Positions 1-6,964 of a stretch of 15,903 bases of DNA are shown one piece after another (the first letter of the stretch is position 1; each line of letters starts with the position of its first letter). The DNA is from Pirellulales bacterium (GTDB lineage: Bacteria > Planctomycetota > Planctomycetia > Pirellulales > JAICIG01), in the NCBI GenBank assembly GCA_025924495.1, contig JAICIG010000155.1, forward strand, positions 1 through 15,903, given 5' to 3'. The position numbers and the translations under genes were made by a program. The notes under the pieces are model-generated. The model saw only the letters and a list, made by a program, of their open reading frames with translations. It did no database searches and was not told the DNA's origin.

Positions 1-200
1 CACATGGAATGTGCCTGCTACTTTGAGGGCGGACGGCCAGACCAATGTCGTGCTCATTTGCCGCGCAAACGTCCTGTCGCTCCTAACGGAGCTGCCGATG
101 TTGCGCGTTGATTCGATTCCAGGGGTTTGCACCCCTGGCTACAGCATGTCGCCGCTACGCGGCTGATTTGACTACCGCGTGTTTAGTTGTAATTTCAGGA
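1..200. other. Non-coding left edge
   Basis: No credible coding frame is seen here. The segment lies downstream of the minus-strand secretin-like gene, whose stop codon is at 201-203. Its main content is one copy of a three-hairpin intergenic repeat (about 48-171), listed separately. Hairpin 2 of that repeat (8-bp stem) could help end transcription of the operon, but no T-run follows it on either strand, so a classical intrinsic terminator is not supported. Confidence 0.6.
48..171 (+). repeat. Three-hairpin intergenic repeat, copy A
   Basis: Three short hairpins lie in a fixed order. Stem 1 is GCTCC/GGAGC (79-83 with 88-92). Stem 2 is CCAGGGGT/ACCCCTGG with loop TTGC (119-138). Stem 3 is GCCGC/GCGGC with loop TAC (151-163). 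The stretch aligns with 3611-3736 and, in part, with 3784-3829, 13203-13294 and 13358-13403. Similar REP/BIME-like elements are common in some bacterial genomes; no encoded protein or target-site duplication is visible. The boundaries come from eye alignment of copies A and B. Confidence 0.75.
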
Positions 201-1592
201 TCAGCGTTGTGTTCTCGTCTCTTCCGGTTCGCTGTCGGTGCTGATCTCAACGATTAGGTAAAGCTGGCGATTGTGGTGCGCCTGGCTTTCGTCGCTGCTG
301 GGGAAGGTCATGCCGCCGACCAATACGGGCTGATTCAAGGGAACGCGCAGGCTGGTGGCGAGTTGCTGCGCGGCGACGTTGAGCCGATCAATATGCATGG
401 CCGGCGCGGCGTGACCGGCGCCCATGGCGGGCATGCCCGACATTCCTGCCATCCCGGGCATGCCGGGCATGGCGCCAAAGCCAGGGGCCGCGGCCGGTTT
501 CTTGCCGCGGCTACTGCCCGGGCCGCCGGTTGATCCGCCTGATTCGTCGGCCGCTCCGCCGCCCGCCCCGATCCCCGCCCCGCCGCCACCCGCGCCCATA
601 CCGGCTTCGCCGCCGCCCAACTCGACGGCCGCGCCCGGCGAGTCCCAACGCGTGACGCTGCTTTGCACGTTGATGATGGCGGCCTTGGCGCCAGGCAACA
701 CCGTGGGCGTGATTTCCAACATGGCGCCGACGTGCGGCGTGAACATGGTCGGTTGATAGGCGACGCTCGAGGCGCCGACAACCGGCACGGCGCCTTGCAG
801 CACCGTTTGCAGATGGCCGGAAACGATATGTACGGTTTGACCGTTGAAACAGGACACCTGGCCGCGGTACTGTCGAACGCCTTCGTCCAACCTGGCAAGC
901 GCCTTGCGGTCGAGCGTCCGTCCGCCGGCTTTAAGCTCGGCGAGTTGCTCGGAATCGAGCAAGAGCCATTGTGCTTCGACAGAAAGCGTTTGGGTGGCGC
1001 TGTTCTCCTGACGGAGCGCTTCAAGGAAGGCGCCGATTTGTTGTTGAACGTCTTCCGTTTGCCGCACGACCAAAGCGCTACCCAGCCGGCCGATATCGGC
1101 CTCCATCTCGGGGTTGTTCTCATTCCAACTCATCGGCTCAATGAAGCCGATGATCGCGTGGATCAAGTTGCTCATCGTGATCGAAAAGGAATCGACGTCT
1201 TCGGGTTCCGTGAAGGAAACGCCGCCGCCGCCCATACCTGGTCCTCCAGCGGCGCCCGGCATTGCCGGCATGCCGCCTGGCGCCCCCATGCCGCCCATCA
1301 TGGAGCCTGCCTCGGCGCCGCCGGGCATCATCATGCCGCCCATGCCGCCACGCCGGGCGCGAGATCGTGTGCTCTTTGGGCCGTCCCCCGTCGCTTCGGT
1401 GCGGTCCTTGGTCATGCCAGGCAACCAGGTGCCGCGGAACGGATAATTCGGACTTGGCAGCACCAGGTCGTCGACTCGGTAGACTTTGGTCGTCAGCTTT
1501 GGCCGCGCGGCTTGCTGAGCCAGGACGGTTTGCGCTCCGCAGAGGAGCGATAGCGCCGCAAGAAATGCGCAATGCGATACATGGCGAAACAT
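201..1592 (-). CDS. Exported secretin-like (type II/III secretion system domain) protein with Gly/Met-rich inserts
   Basis: The 463-residue product starts with a signal peptide (about residues 1-25, cleavage near VLA-QQ). An ATG at 1592 is chosen over an in-frame start at 1625 because GGAGG sits 8 nt upstream and the signal peptide then begins at residue 1. Residues 165-195 resemble a secretin N-domain (IGRLGSALVVRQTEDVQQQI). Residues 286-312 (HVGAMLEITPTVLPGAKAAI) and 401-430 (LNVAAQQLATSLRVPLNQPVLVGG) resemble the two halves of the secretin C-terminal barrel domain. Gly/Met/Pro-rich low-complexity stretches occupy residues 82-124 and about 326-398, the second one splitting the barrel-like region. 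A full-size secretin is longer, with more N-domains, so this may be a secretin-derived envelope protein that does not form a channel. It is the last gene of the sigma-factor operon, 5 nt after the preceding stop. The domain call is by eye; the role is unknown. Confidence 0.75.
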   Translation of the reverse strand: MFRHVSHCAFLAALSLLCGAQTVLAQQAARPKLTTKVYRVDDLVLPSPNYPFRGTWLPGMTKDRTEATGDGPKSTRSRARRGGMGGMMMPGGAEAGSMMGGMGAPGGMPAMPGAAGGPGMGGGGVSFTEPEDVDSFSITMSNLIHAIIGFIEPMSWNENNPEMEADIGRLGSALVVRQTEDVQQQIGAFLEALRQENSATQTLSVEAQWLLLDSEQLAELKAGGRTLDRKALARLDEGVRQYRGQVSCFNGQTVHIVSGHLQTVLQGAVPVVGASSVAYQPTMFTPHVGAMLEITPTVLPGAKAAIINVQSSVTRWDSPGAAVELGGGEAGMGAGGGGAGIGAGGGAADESGGSTGGPGSSRGKKPAAAPGFGAMPGMPGMAGMSGMPAMGAGHAAPAMHIDRLNVAAQQLATSLRVPLNQPVLVGGMTFPSSDESQAHHNRQLYLIVEISTDSEPEETRTQR

Positions 1593-1597
1593 ACGAT

Positions 1598-2962
1598 TTA
1601 CCTCCGGGGATATTCCGTGAACCAAGGTATTTCCGACTCGACCGCTTGCACGGTCGCCATCAAGTACTGATCTTCTTTGGCAGCTTGCACGAAATCCGCC
1701 GCTTGAGGGTACGGACTGGAGAGCAGCCCCACGAGCGCTTCGCGCCGACTAACGTTTTGGCGGACGTGTTCGGCCAATCGTTCCCAAACGCGCGGGTCGG
1801 GCAGATTGGCCAAGGTCTTGGCGGCCGTCTCGCGCAGCGAGACCTGAGGCCCTTCCAGGCAAGCAAACAGTTCTTCAACCGGTGCATAGGTCGCTTGCCG
1901 TGCGGCCTCGAGCGCCGCGCGGCCCCAGTTATGGTCGCCGACAAAGTGCAAGTAACTCGTCAGCGAAGTCGAATCGCCGCGTTCCAATAGCGACGTCAGC
2001 AACCAGCGCTGTAACCCAGGCTGTTGCTCGGCGACGATCAGTGAATCGAGTTGGTCGGCAGTCGCCCAGCGCGCCACGCCGAATAGAGCGCCCTCATGCA
2101 ATTCGGGCGAGGCCAAGAGTTGACTAAGCAAGAGGAACGAACGGGGCGTGCCGATCTGGGCCAGCAAGCACGTCGCGGCCAACTTATGAGCTCGGTCTGC
2201 GGGGGTCTTGGCAGTCGTTTGGATGATCGTGATTAGCGCCGGCTCATAGCGCTCGGCATGCGGGGCGAGTTTGCCGGCTGCGGCGACGGTCGCTGCGCGC
2301 CAAACGAGCGGCTTTCGCGTCGATCTGGCGGTCCCCTGTCCTGCCCCTTCAACTTTGATGGTTGAGGCTAACGAAGCCAAGGCGGCATTCAGCGGTTGAA
2401 GGTCGAGCGGTTCTGACCGCGGCTGTGCTGATGCCCGCCGTCGCTCGCGATGCTCGAGCACTGCGAACCAGGCAACTTGTTCGTAGCAGGTCAGCTCGTC
2501 AGTCGAGGAACCTGAGGCGACGACCGGCGCAGCGTAAAATGCCGGGCGGTCGGCTTCGCTCCCCTCTCTCTTGGGCAAAGCGGGTGAGCGAGGTCCCGTT
2601 TCCTGTCGCGTGGCTAGAGGATTGCGGCGAACGCGCTGAGGCTCTGAGTTTGCCAACCCGTCGTTCGCTGCAGGAGTGTTGTTGCGGCGCTCTTTCGACT
2701 CCTGGGGGGCCGACGCCATGTTTTCGGCGCCGATCCAGCGCCAGCTTGCGGCAGCCGTGGCGACGAGCAAGCCGGCGGCGAGAGCCGCAAACAGCCATGC
2801 CGAGTGGTTGGATGTCGCGCGGCCGCGCCGCAGGAATTGCCAACGCTGGGCAAGCCGCTCGACCTGGTCTGGATTCGGCTCCGGCCAGCGGGCCGATTGC
2901 AGCAGCCGGTCGAGCGAATCGTCGCTGTCTTCCAGATTTCGAGGTTGCTCGGGAGCGGTCAT
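1598..2962 (-). CDS. One-pass membrane protein with HEAT-like repeats in the anti-sigma position
   Basis: The 454-residue protein has an acidic cytoplasmic N-terminus (residues 1-54, with DDSLDRLLQSARWPEPNPDQVERLA), one transmembrane helix (about 55-77) and a large C-terminal part, presumably outside the cytoplasm. From about residue 240 onward short amphipathic helices recur (for example LRETAAKTLANLPDPRVWERLAEHV), as in HEAT/armadillo-like folds. Residues 80-150 are polar and low in complexity. The ATG directly abuts the TGA of the upstream sigma factor gene and has GGAG 6 nt before it (2969-2972), so the two are probably translationally coupled. Its place right after an ECF sigma gene and its topology suggest an anti-sigma or signal-sensing role, but the usual zinc-binding HxxxCxxC motif of ZAS anti-sigma factors is absent. 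That role is inference. Confidence 0.75.
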   Translation of the reverse strand: MTAPEQPRNLEDSDDSLDRLLQSARWPEPNPDQVERLAQRWQFLRRGRATSNHSAWLFAALAAGLLVATAAASWRWIGAENMASAPQESKERRNNTPAANDGLANSEPQRVRRNPLATRQETGPRSPALPKREGSEADRPAFYAAPVVASGSSTDELTCYEQVAWFAVLEHRERRRASAQPRSEPLDLQPLNAALASLASTIKVEGAGQGTARSTRKPLVWRAATVAAAGKLAPHAERYEPALITIIQTTAKTPADRAHKLAATCLLAQIGTPRSFLLLSQLLASPELHEGALFGVARWATADQLDSLIVAEQQPGLQRWLLTSLLERGDSTSLTSYLHFVGDHNWGRAALEAARQATYAPVEELFACLEGPQVSLRETAAKTLANLPDPRVWERLAEHVRQNVSRREALVGLLSSPYPQAADFVQAAKEDQYLMATVQAVESEIPWFTEYPRR

Positions 2963-3463
2963 TCACTTCTCCGATAGATAAGCTGCCAATTGGCTCTTCA
3001 GACGCTGCCGGGCAAGGTGCAGCGTCGAATAGACATTCGCTTCGCTAACGCCCAGCACCGCGGCGGTTTCGCGCGGCGTGAGTTGTTCGTAGACGGACAG
3101 GATCAACACCTCGCGTTGTCGGGCCGGCAGCGCCGAGATGCGGGCGGCAATCAGTTCGCTCAATTCTGCAGTCAACATCGAAGCTAAAGGCTCGCGGGCG
3201 GCGCCGTCGGGCACTTCGTGTTCCAGCGGTTCCGGCGGCGGCCGCCTCAACCGGTCGCGAAACGCATTGATGACGATTCGCCAGAACCAGGTGCGAAAGC
3301 CCGCCGCACCGCGAAACTCCGACCAGCCGCGCGCCGCCCGCACCAGCGCATCCTGAACCACGTCCTCGGCCGCTTCGGGGTTGCCGGTCAGCCGCGTGGC
3401 AAAGCGCAGCGCCGCGGGCAAGTGCTCGACAACCATTCGGTCGAAGGCTGCCGCATCGGCCAA
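2963..3463 (-). CDS. RNA polymerase sigma factor, ECF (sigma-70) family
   Basis: The protein directs RNA polymerase to an alternative promoter set. From a TTG start at 3463 it is 166 residues long. Region 2 spans about residues 10-75 (AALRFATRLTGNPEAAEDVVQDALVRA, then FRTWFWRIVINAFRDRLRR). Region 4 spans about 105-158 (ALPARQREVLILSVYEQLTPRETAAVLGVSEANVYSTLHLARQRLK) with its helix-turn-helix. The linker between them is proline-rich. TTG at 3463 is preferred because GGAG lies 7 nt upstream and (M)ADAAAFDRMVVEHLPAA is a typical ECF N-terminus. A longer TTG frame begins at 3541 and an internal ATG lies at 3436, so the start is not certain. It is the first gene of the operon and its stop abuts the next ATG. 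It probably autoregulates the operon, as many ECF factors do; this is inferred from family behaviour. Confidence 0.9.
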   Translation of the reverse strand: MADAAAFDRMVVEHLPAALRFATRLTGNPEAAEDVVQDALVRAARGWSEFRGAAGFRTWFWRIVINAFRDRLRRPPPEPLEHEVPDGAAREPLASMLTAELSELIAARISALPARQREVLILSVYEQLTPRETAAVLGVSEANVYSTLHLARQRLKSQLAAYLSEK

Positions 3464-3610
3464 GTTCGCTCTCCACGTCCTGTCCGCCTTGCTTCTCGGT
3501 CCCCTGCCCTCAGTTAGACGCGGCGGCCGGGCGTTTCTCAAGCGGGAAATTGAATTGAAGGCGTTCTGGCGATGAATGCATGGTCCTTCGCTGTCAAAAT
3601 CAATGATTGG

Positions 3611-3736
3611 TGTTGTATTCGTTCGCCGCGCAGGTTCCCCGTCGCTCCTAACGGAGCTGCCGACGCCGCTTGTCGATTCGATTCCAGGTGCTTGCGCCGG
3701 ACCGGCTACACCATGTCGCCGCTACCCGGCTGGTTC
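3611..3736 (+). repeat. Three-hairpin intergenic repeat, copy B
   Basis: This copy aligns with 48-171. Stem 1 is identical (GCTCC/GGAGC around TAAC). Stem 2 is decayed (begins CCAGGTGC and ends ACCGG). Stem 3 has a mismatch (GCCGC with CCGGC). The conserved segments include TCGATTCGATTCCAGG and CATGTCGCCGCTAC. The imperfect stems suggest an older copy than A. Confidence 0.7.
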
Positions 3737-3771
3737 CAGTGCCGTAAGTGGCTGGCTCCAGTCACGTAAGC
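3728..3771 (+). repeat. Tandem duplication, two 22-bp units
   Basis: Unit 1 (3728-3749) reads GGCTGGTTCCAGTGCCGTAA plus GT. Unit 2 (3750-3771) reads GGCTGGCTCCAGTCACGTAA plus GC. They differ at four positions. The first unit overlaps the end of three-hairpin copy B, and a T-run with a partial copy C follows, so this is part of the same repeat cluster. Confidence 0.65.
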
Positions 3772-3783
3772 GCCTGTTTTTCA

Positions 3784-3829
3784 GTCCCATCGGGACGAAA
3801 GGATACAGCCAGGGTGCGCAAGCCCCTGG
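3784..3829 (-). repeat. Three-hairpin repeat, partial copy C (inverted)
   Basis: A stem-1-type hairpin GTCCC/GGGAC with loop ATC (3784-3796) is followed by a stem-2-type hairpin CCAGGG/CCCTGG (3809-3814 with 3824-3829). The order and the linking sequence match the inverted copy at 13203-13294 only in part, and stem 3 is missing. The copy lies about 50 bp from copy B in the opposite orientation, a pairing also seen for copies D and E. Confidence 0.5.
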
Positions 3830-4073
3830 AAGTGGATCCTCTGAGTCACGATCGTCAGCCCTGCCAAGGACGACAGGAAATCCGGATAAAGATCAAGGGA
3901 ATCGTTGTGCCGTTCAGCGTTGCCTCCCTGCAAACGCGCGCTCAGCGCCTTTCCAGATTGACACTGGGTATTCTTCCACTGCGCGATCCAGATTTTCCTG
4001 GCCGCTGATTGCACATGGCGCCGGCTTGCGTCATAAATGGTCAGTTTGCGCGAGAGTTTGTAAGGGGTTGGTC

Positions 4074-4562
4074 GTGTTATCTTTGAAATCGCGAATACAT
4101 TCGTTGACCGCGAAGACGAAGCGAAATGCCTTTGCGCTGTCGGCCATTGGCATGGTTTCGCTCTCGATCTACGCGGGTTTGCGCGACTTGGGAGGCAGTC
4201 CGGACATTCGACGCCAACTCATCGGAACGTGGCAACACGTCGGCGTGATCAATGCCGGACGAGAGTGGCCGATTCCTGAATCCGTGGGGCCGAAACCGAA
4301 GTTCACCTTGCATGACGACGGCCGCGCGACGTATGAGGGCGACGACCATCAAGCCAACTGGCGTCTGGGCGATGCAAGGCACCTGCACATCGTGCATCGA
4401 TTTCCGCCCGATCCGAACAGGCGAGGCATGCAAGATGGCGCTTCCGAAGACGAAATGTACGAGATCATTACTTTCTCGCCCAAGCGGCTGGTGGTGCGCA
4501 CCTTCGATGTCGAAAGCGACATCATCTGGCAACGAGTCGCGGACGAGAGCCAGGTCAATTAG
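4074..4562 (+). CDS. Membrane-anchored hypothetical protein, possible lipocalin-like domain
   Basis: The 162-residue product is read from a GTG at 4074 with AAGGGG placed 6 nt upstream; the in-frame sequence before it is repeat DNA. A basic N-terminus (KSRIHSLTAKTKRN) is followed by one hydrophobic helix (about residues 19-36), giving a signal anchor or uncleaved signal peptide. The rest is a small beta-rich domain opening with RRQLIGTWQHVGV and continuing KFTLHDDGRATYEGDDHQANWRLGD. The LxGTW...DG pattern recalls lipocalin-like proteins, in which a short barrel follows that motif. It ends 44 nt before the acetyltransferase gene on the same strand. The fold assignment is tentative and no function can be given. 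Confidence 0.65.
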   Translation: MLSLKSRIHSLTAKTKRNAFALSAIGMVSLSIYAGLRDLGGSPDIRRQLIGTWQHVGVINAGREWPIPESVGPKPKFTLHDDGRATYEGDDHQANWRLGDARHLHIVHRFPPDPNRRGMQDGASEDEMYEIITFSPKRLVVRTFDVESDIIWQRVADESQVN

Positions 4563-4606
4563 GCGAAACTTCGTGTTGCCGTTTTCTGCGATTAAATAAC
4601 CCGCCT

Positions 4607-5131
4607 ATGTCGTTTGTTCCGCGAGCGATCATCGAGACCGAACGGCTCTGTCTGCGACCATTCATCGTCGACGATGCGCCCGCCATCTATGCGCTGAACA
4701 GTCATCCCGAGGTCGTCCGCTACACGGGCGAGTCGGTTTTCTCCGACATGGAAGAGGCGGCGCAATTGATTCGCGAGCGAATCTTGCCGGATTATGCTCG
4801 GCATGGCTTTGGTCGCTGGGCGATGGTCGATAAAGACTCTGCCGCCATCATCGGCTCGGCCGGCCTCAAGCATCTCGATGATCTAGGCGAGGTTGATGTC
4901 GGTTATCGGCTGCTGCCCGCCTATTGGGGCCGCGGGCTGGCAACCGAGGCCACATGTGCGTTAGTCGACTACGGCTTTCGCGAACTGCATTTATCGCGCA
5001 TCATCGGCCTGGTCGACGCGCCGAACATTGCGTCGATTCGCGTCCTGGAGAAATCAGGATTCAAATTCGAAAGGATTATTGAGTACCGTTCGCAGGAAGT
5101 ATTGCAGTATGCGACCTTAGCGCGTGGTTAA
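4607..5131 (+). CDS. GNAT-family N-acetyltransferase (RimJ/RimL type)
   Basis: The 174-residue protein matches the usual size of RimJ/RimL-like acetyltransferases, which transfer acetyl from acetyl-CoA to an amine, often a protein N-terminus or small molecule. It starts with IIETERLCLRPFIVDDAPAIYAL, the family's typical opening. The acetyl-CoA binding loop is at YWGRGLATEA (residues 107-116), preceded by the beta strand DVGYRLLPAYW and followed by NIASIRVLEKSGFKFE (residues 140-155), also diagnostic. The substrate cannot be told from sequence. No strong ribosome binding site precedes the ATG. It converges on the lipoprotein gene, with 34 bp between the stops and no clear terminator there. Confidence 0.9.
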   Translation: MSFVPRAIIETERLCLRPFIVDDAPAIYALNSHPEVVRYTGESVFSDMEEAAQLIRERILPDYARHGFGRWAMVDKDSAAIIGSAGLKHLDDLGEVDVGYRLLPAYWGRGLATEATCALVDYGFRELHLSRIIGLVDAPNIASIRVLEKSGFKFERIIEYRSQEVLQYATLARG

Positions 5132-5165
5132 CGGTTGGCGGGCCTGAAGCGCGTTATGCTCATCC

Positions 5166-6659
5166 TTACGGCTTGCCTGAGGATCGCTCCTCCAGCGTCT
5201 TGAGCTGTTTCTCAAGCTTATCGAGTTGGTCCTGGTTCTTTTTCAGCTCTTTCTCGAGCTTCGAGCTTGCATCGCGCGCTCTGCTGAGTTCTCGCTGAAG
5301 CTCGCCTTTGACCTCTTTGGATCGCTTCGATTTCGATGCGGCGATGGTCACTCGCTTCACTTTTTTCTCGAGCCCTTCGGTGGTCGTTTTCGACTGCCGC
5401 AATTCAGGCGTCAGGCGTTCGATTTCTGCCCGACATTTCTCGATGGAGGCTTGCAGATCTTCCATCTTCTTCCGGTCGCGCTCTTGTTCGTTCGCGCCTG
5501 GGGCGGAAACGGCGGCAGGCGGGGGCGACGAGGGAGTCGCGATCTTTGCAGCTGGGGCGGGAGTCGAAGAGGGCGTGGCGGCCTCAGGCGGAATATTGGG
5601 CGATGGCCCCGTCCCTCGGCCAAAAGCGATCAGCGTTGCCTCAACTCGCGGGCCTTGCGCTTCTTTAACGATCCCATCGAAAGGGACCTCGTCACAGTAC
5701 CAGGTCGTTTGCGCGCCCAATTTCACGACCTGGCATTTCAATTCGCGTCCCTGAACCGAGATCGTCTCGGCCCCAACGTTTTTGGCCGCCGGTCCTTGCA
5801 TCCCGGGCGGCGGCGTCATTGATTTCGGCAGGACTTTCATTTTGACGCGCGATTCGAGTTTGCTTGATCCTGTGTGATGGATGGTGGTGATAATTGCCGA
5901 GTCGCCGACGACGTCGACCACTTCGTGGCGGTGGCGAATGCCAGCATCCGAATCCAACTCGACGAAATCGCCTTTCTTGGCGGTTGGGAACCATTTGCTC
6001 CAGTTGGAATTGACGCCGACGTCGGCGATGGGGTCCTTATAGTTCGGATCTGGTCGTAAGTCGGGCCGTTCGGCGGTTGCTTGCGCCGGAGCGGCGGGAA
6101 CTGGCGGCGAAGCTGGCTCGCGAGCAGCGACCTTGGGATTTGTCTCGGCCGTTGACGCGGCTTTCGCCAGTGCGCTTTGAATGCCGCCAGTACCTTCGGC
6201 AGCAGGGGTGCTGGCAGGCGGCGGCGAATGCGGTGCGGCCGGTGATATTTCTTGCATGGCCTTACCCGCTCGCGATTCGAACGAGGCGACCATTTCGCGA
6301 TCGGGAGTCAGCTTTTTGATCATGCCCTGCAATTGTTGAGCGGCGCCAGGAATGGAGCTGATGCGCACCAGTTCTTCGCCGTATACGGCCAGGGCGGTTT
6401 GCTGTTTCTGCGCAAATTGTTCCGGATTACTCGGCGCGGTCGCGTTGCCTGCTACGGACTGCTTCTGAAGAGCATGGATCTTTTCGGCCAGTTCTTCCAG
6501 CTTTGGCGCGGCGGCTTTTGCGCCATCGGCGTCTTTGATCGTTTTCAGCGTTGCGACGAGTTCCTCGGTGACCGACGGCAGATCATCTACGCTCGGCGAG
6601 CCGCCGCAACCAGATAACAGGGCCGCTGCGCAAGACAAGAACGTGAAAGCCCGAAACAT
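5166..6659 (-). CDS. Lipoprotein with proline-rich linkers and C-terminal coiled coil
   Basis: The 497-residue protein starts at an ATG at 6659 with GAGG 9 nt upstream. The open frame continues upstream to 7034, but only here does a lipoprotein signal begin at residue 1. The signal MFRAFTFLSCAAALLSGC has a lipobox (LSGC) with Cys18 as the lipidated residue. Residues 25-135 are helical. Residues 140-200 and 350-388 are Ala/Pro-rich linkers. Residues 205-348 form a compact domain (DFVELDSDAGIRHRHEVVDV, then TTWYCDEVPFDGIV) that looks beta-rich. Residues 389-495 are a highly charged coiled coil (RKKMEDLQASIEKCRAEIER and similar). It probably sits in the cell envelope. I do not recognise the middle domain and assign no function. 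It runs convergent with the acetyltransferase gene. Confidence 0.75.
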   Translation of the reverse strand: MFRAFTFLSCAAALLSGCGGSPSVDDLPSVTEELVATLKTIKDADGAKAAAPKLEELAEKIHALQKQSVAGNATAPSNPEQFAQKQQTALAVYGEELVRISSIPGAAQQLQGMIKKLTPDREMVASFESRAGKAMQEISPAAPHSPPPASTPAAEGTGGIQSALAKAASTAETNPKVAAREPASPPVPAAPAQATAERPDLRPDPNYKDPIADVGVNSNWSKWFPTAKKGDFVELDSDAGIRHRHEVVDVVGDSAIITTIHHTGSSKLESRVKMKVLPKSMTPPPGMQGPAAKNVGAETISVQGRELKCQVVKLGAQTTWYCDEVPFDGIVKEAQGPRVEATLIAFGRGTGPSPNIPPEAATPSSTPAPAAKIATPSSPPPAAVSAPGANEQERDRKKMEDLQASIEKCRAEIERLTPELRQSKTTTEGLEKKVKRVTIAASKSKRSKEVKGELQRELSRARDASSKLEKELKKNQDQLDKLEKQLKTLEERSSGKP

Positions 6660-6808
6660 GAAACGCGTCCTCGAACAGGGAGGAAAGAAGAATATCCATA
6701 ATCTGCACGGCGCCGCGAGAATTGTGCCCCATAACCTGGACTTCAGCCCGCATAAAACGAGTGATCGACGATGCCCAAGTTTTTTAGGAGGGAGCACGTC
6801 CCCCCGGC

Positions 6809-6834
6809 GCGGCGCTGATATTAAGCAGCGCCGC
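6809..6834 (-). other. Strong hairpin in lipoprotein gene leader
   Basis: A perfect 9-bp stem GCGGCGCTG/CAGCGCCGC encloses an AT-rich 8-nt loop. No T-run follows on the minus strand. A second short hairpin (GGGA/TCCC around GCACG) adjoins it near 6790-6803. It lies about 150 nt upstream of the lipoprotein start and downstream of the previous gene's terminator, so it may be a leader structure or a repeat remnant. Confidence 0.5.
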
Positions 6835-6891
6835 TGGAATGTGCAAGAGGCGGAAAAGCAGATCGTCTGCGGAGCTTGAACCTGACCAGGC

Positions 6892-6920
6892 AAAAAAAAA
6901 CCTCCGTTAAATGCCGGAGC
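6892..6920 (-). terminator. Rho-independent terminator of the small membrane-protein gene
   Basis: Read on the minus strand, a CTCCG/CGGAG stem with an 8-nt loop is followed within one base by nine T residues (A run at 6892-6900 on the plus strand). It lies about 45 nt past the stop codon of the minus-strand gene ending at 6965, as expected for an intrinsic terminator. Confidence 0.8.
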
Positions 6921-6964
6921 AACGGCGGGCGCGCCGCGCAAGGAAGATTTGGCGCAAAAGCAGC

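Larger units (their letters stand above)
3464..4073. other. Non-coding spacer with repeats between divergent genes
   Basis: The spacer separates the minus-strand sigma operon from a plus-strand gene. A long open frame crosses it (from 3576 into the next gene), but its translation here is repeat sequence and is not protein-like. The spacer holds three-hairpin repeat copy B, a 22-bp tandem duplication and a partial copy C. On the minus strand a perfect TTGACA occurs (3592-3597) upstream of the sigma gene, but no convincing -10 box is found at the right distance, so no promoter is called. Positions 3840-4060 hold nothing recognisable. Confidence 0.6.
6660..6964. other. Non-coding spacer upstream of the lipoprotein gene
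   Basis: The spacer lies between two minus-strand genes. It contains the terminator of the upstream small membrane-protein gene (6892-6920) and a strong hairpin (6809-6834). The remaining stretch should hold the promoter and leader of the lipoprotein gene, but no clear -35/-10 pair is recognised. Confidence 0.55.

Noticed and set aside
424..756. Plus-strand proline-rich frame resembling a repeat protein
   Set aside because: It is the antisense reading of the Gly/Met-rich segment of the secretin-like gene; the minus strand has the signal peptide and ribosome binding site.
3576..4073. Upstream in-frame extension of the membrane-anchored gene at 4074
   Set aside because: It runs through three-hairpin repeats and a tandem repeat, its translation is not protein-like, and a GTG with a good ribosome binding site at 4074 is followed by a signal anchor.
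5132..5165. Bidirectional terminator between the convergent acetyltransferase and lipoprotein genes
   Set aside because: Only a 5-bp TAACG/CGTTA match with a long loop is present and there is no T-run on either strand.
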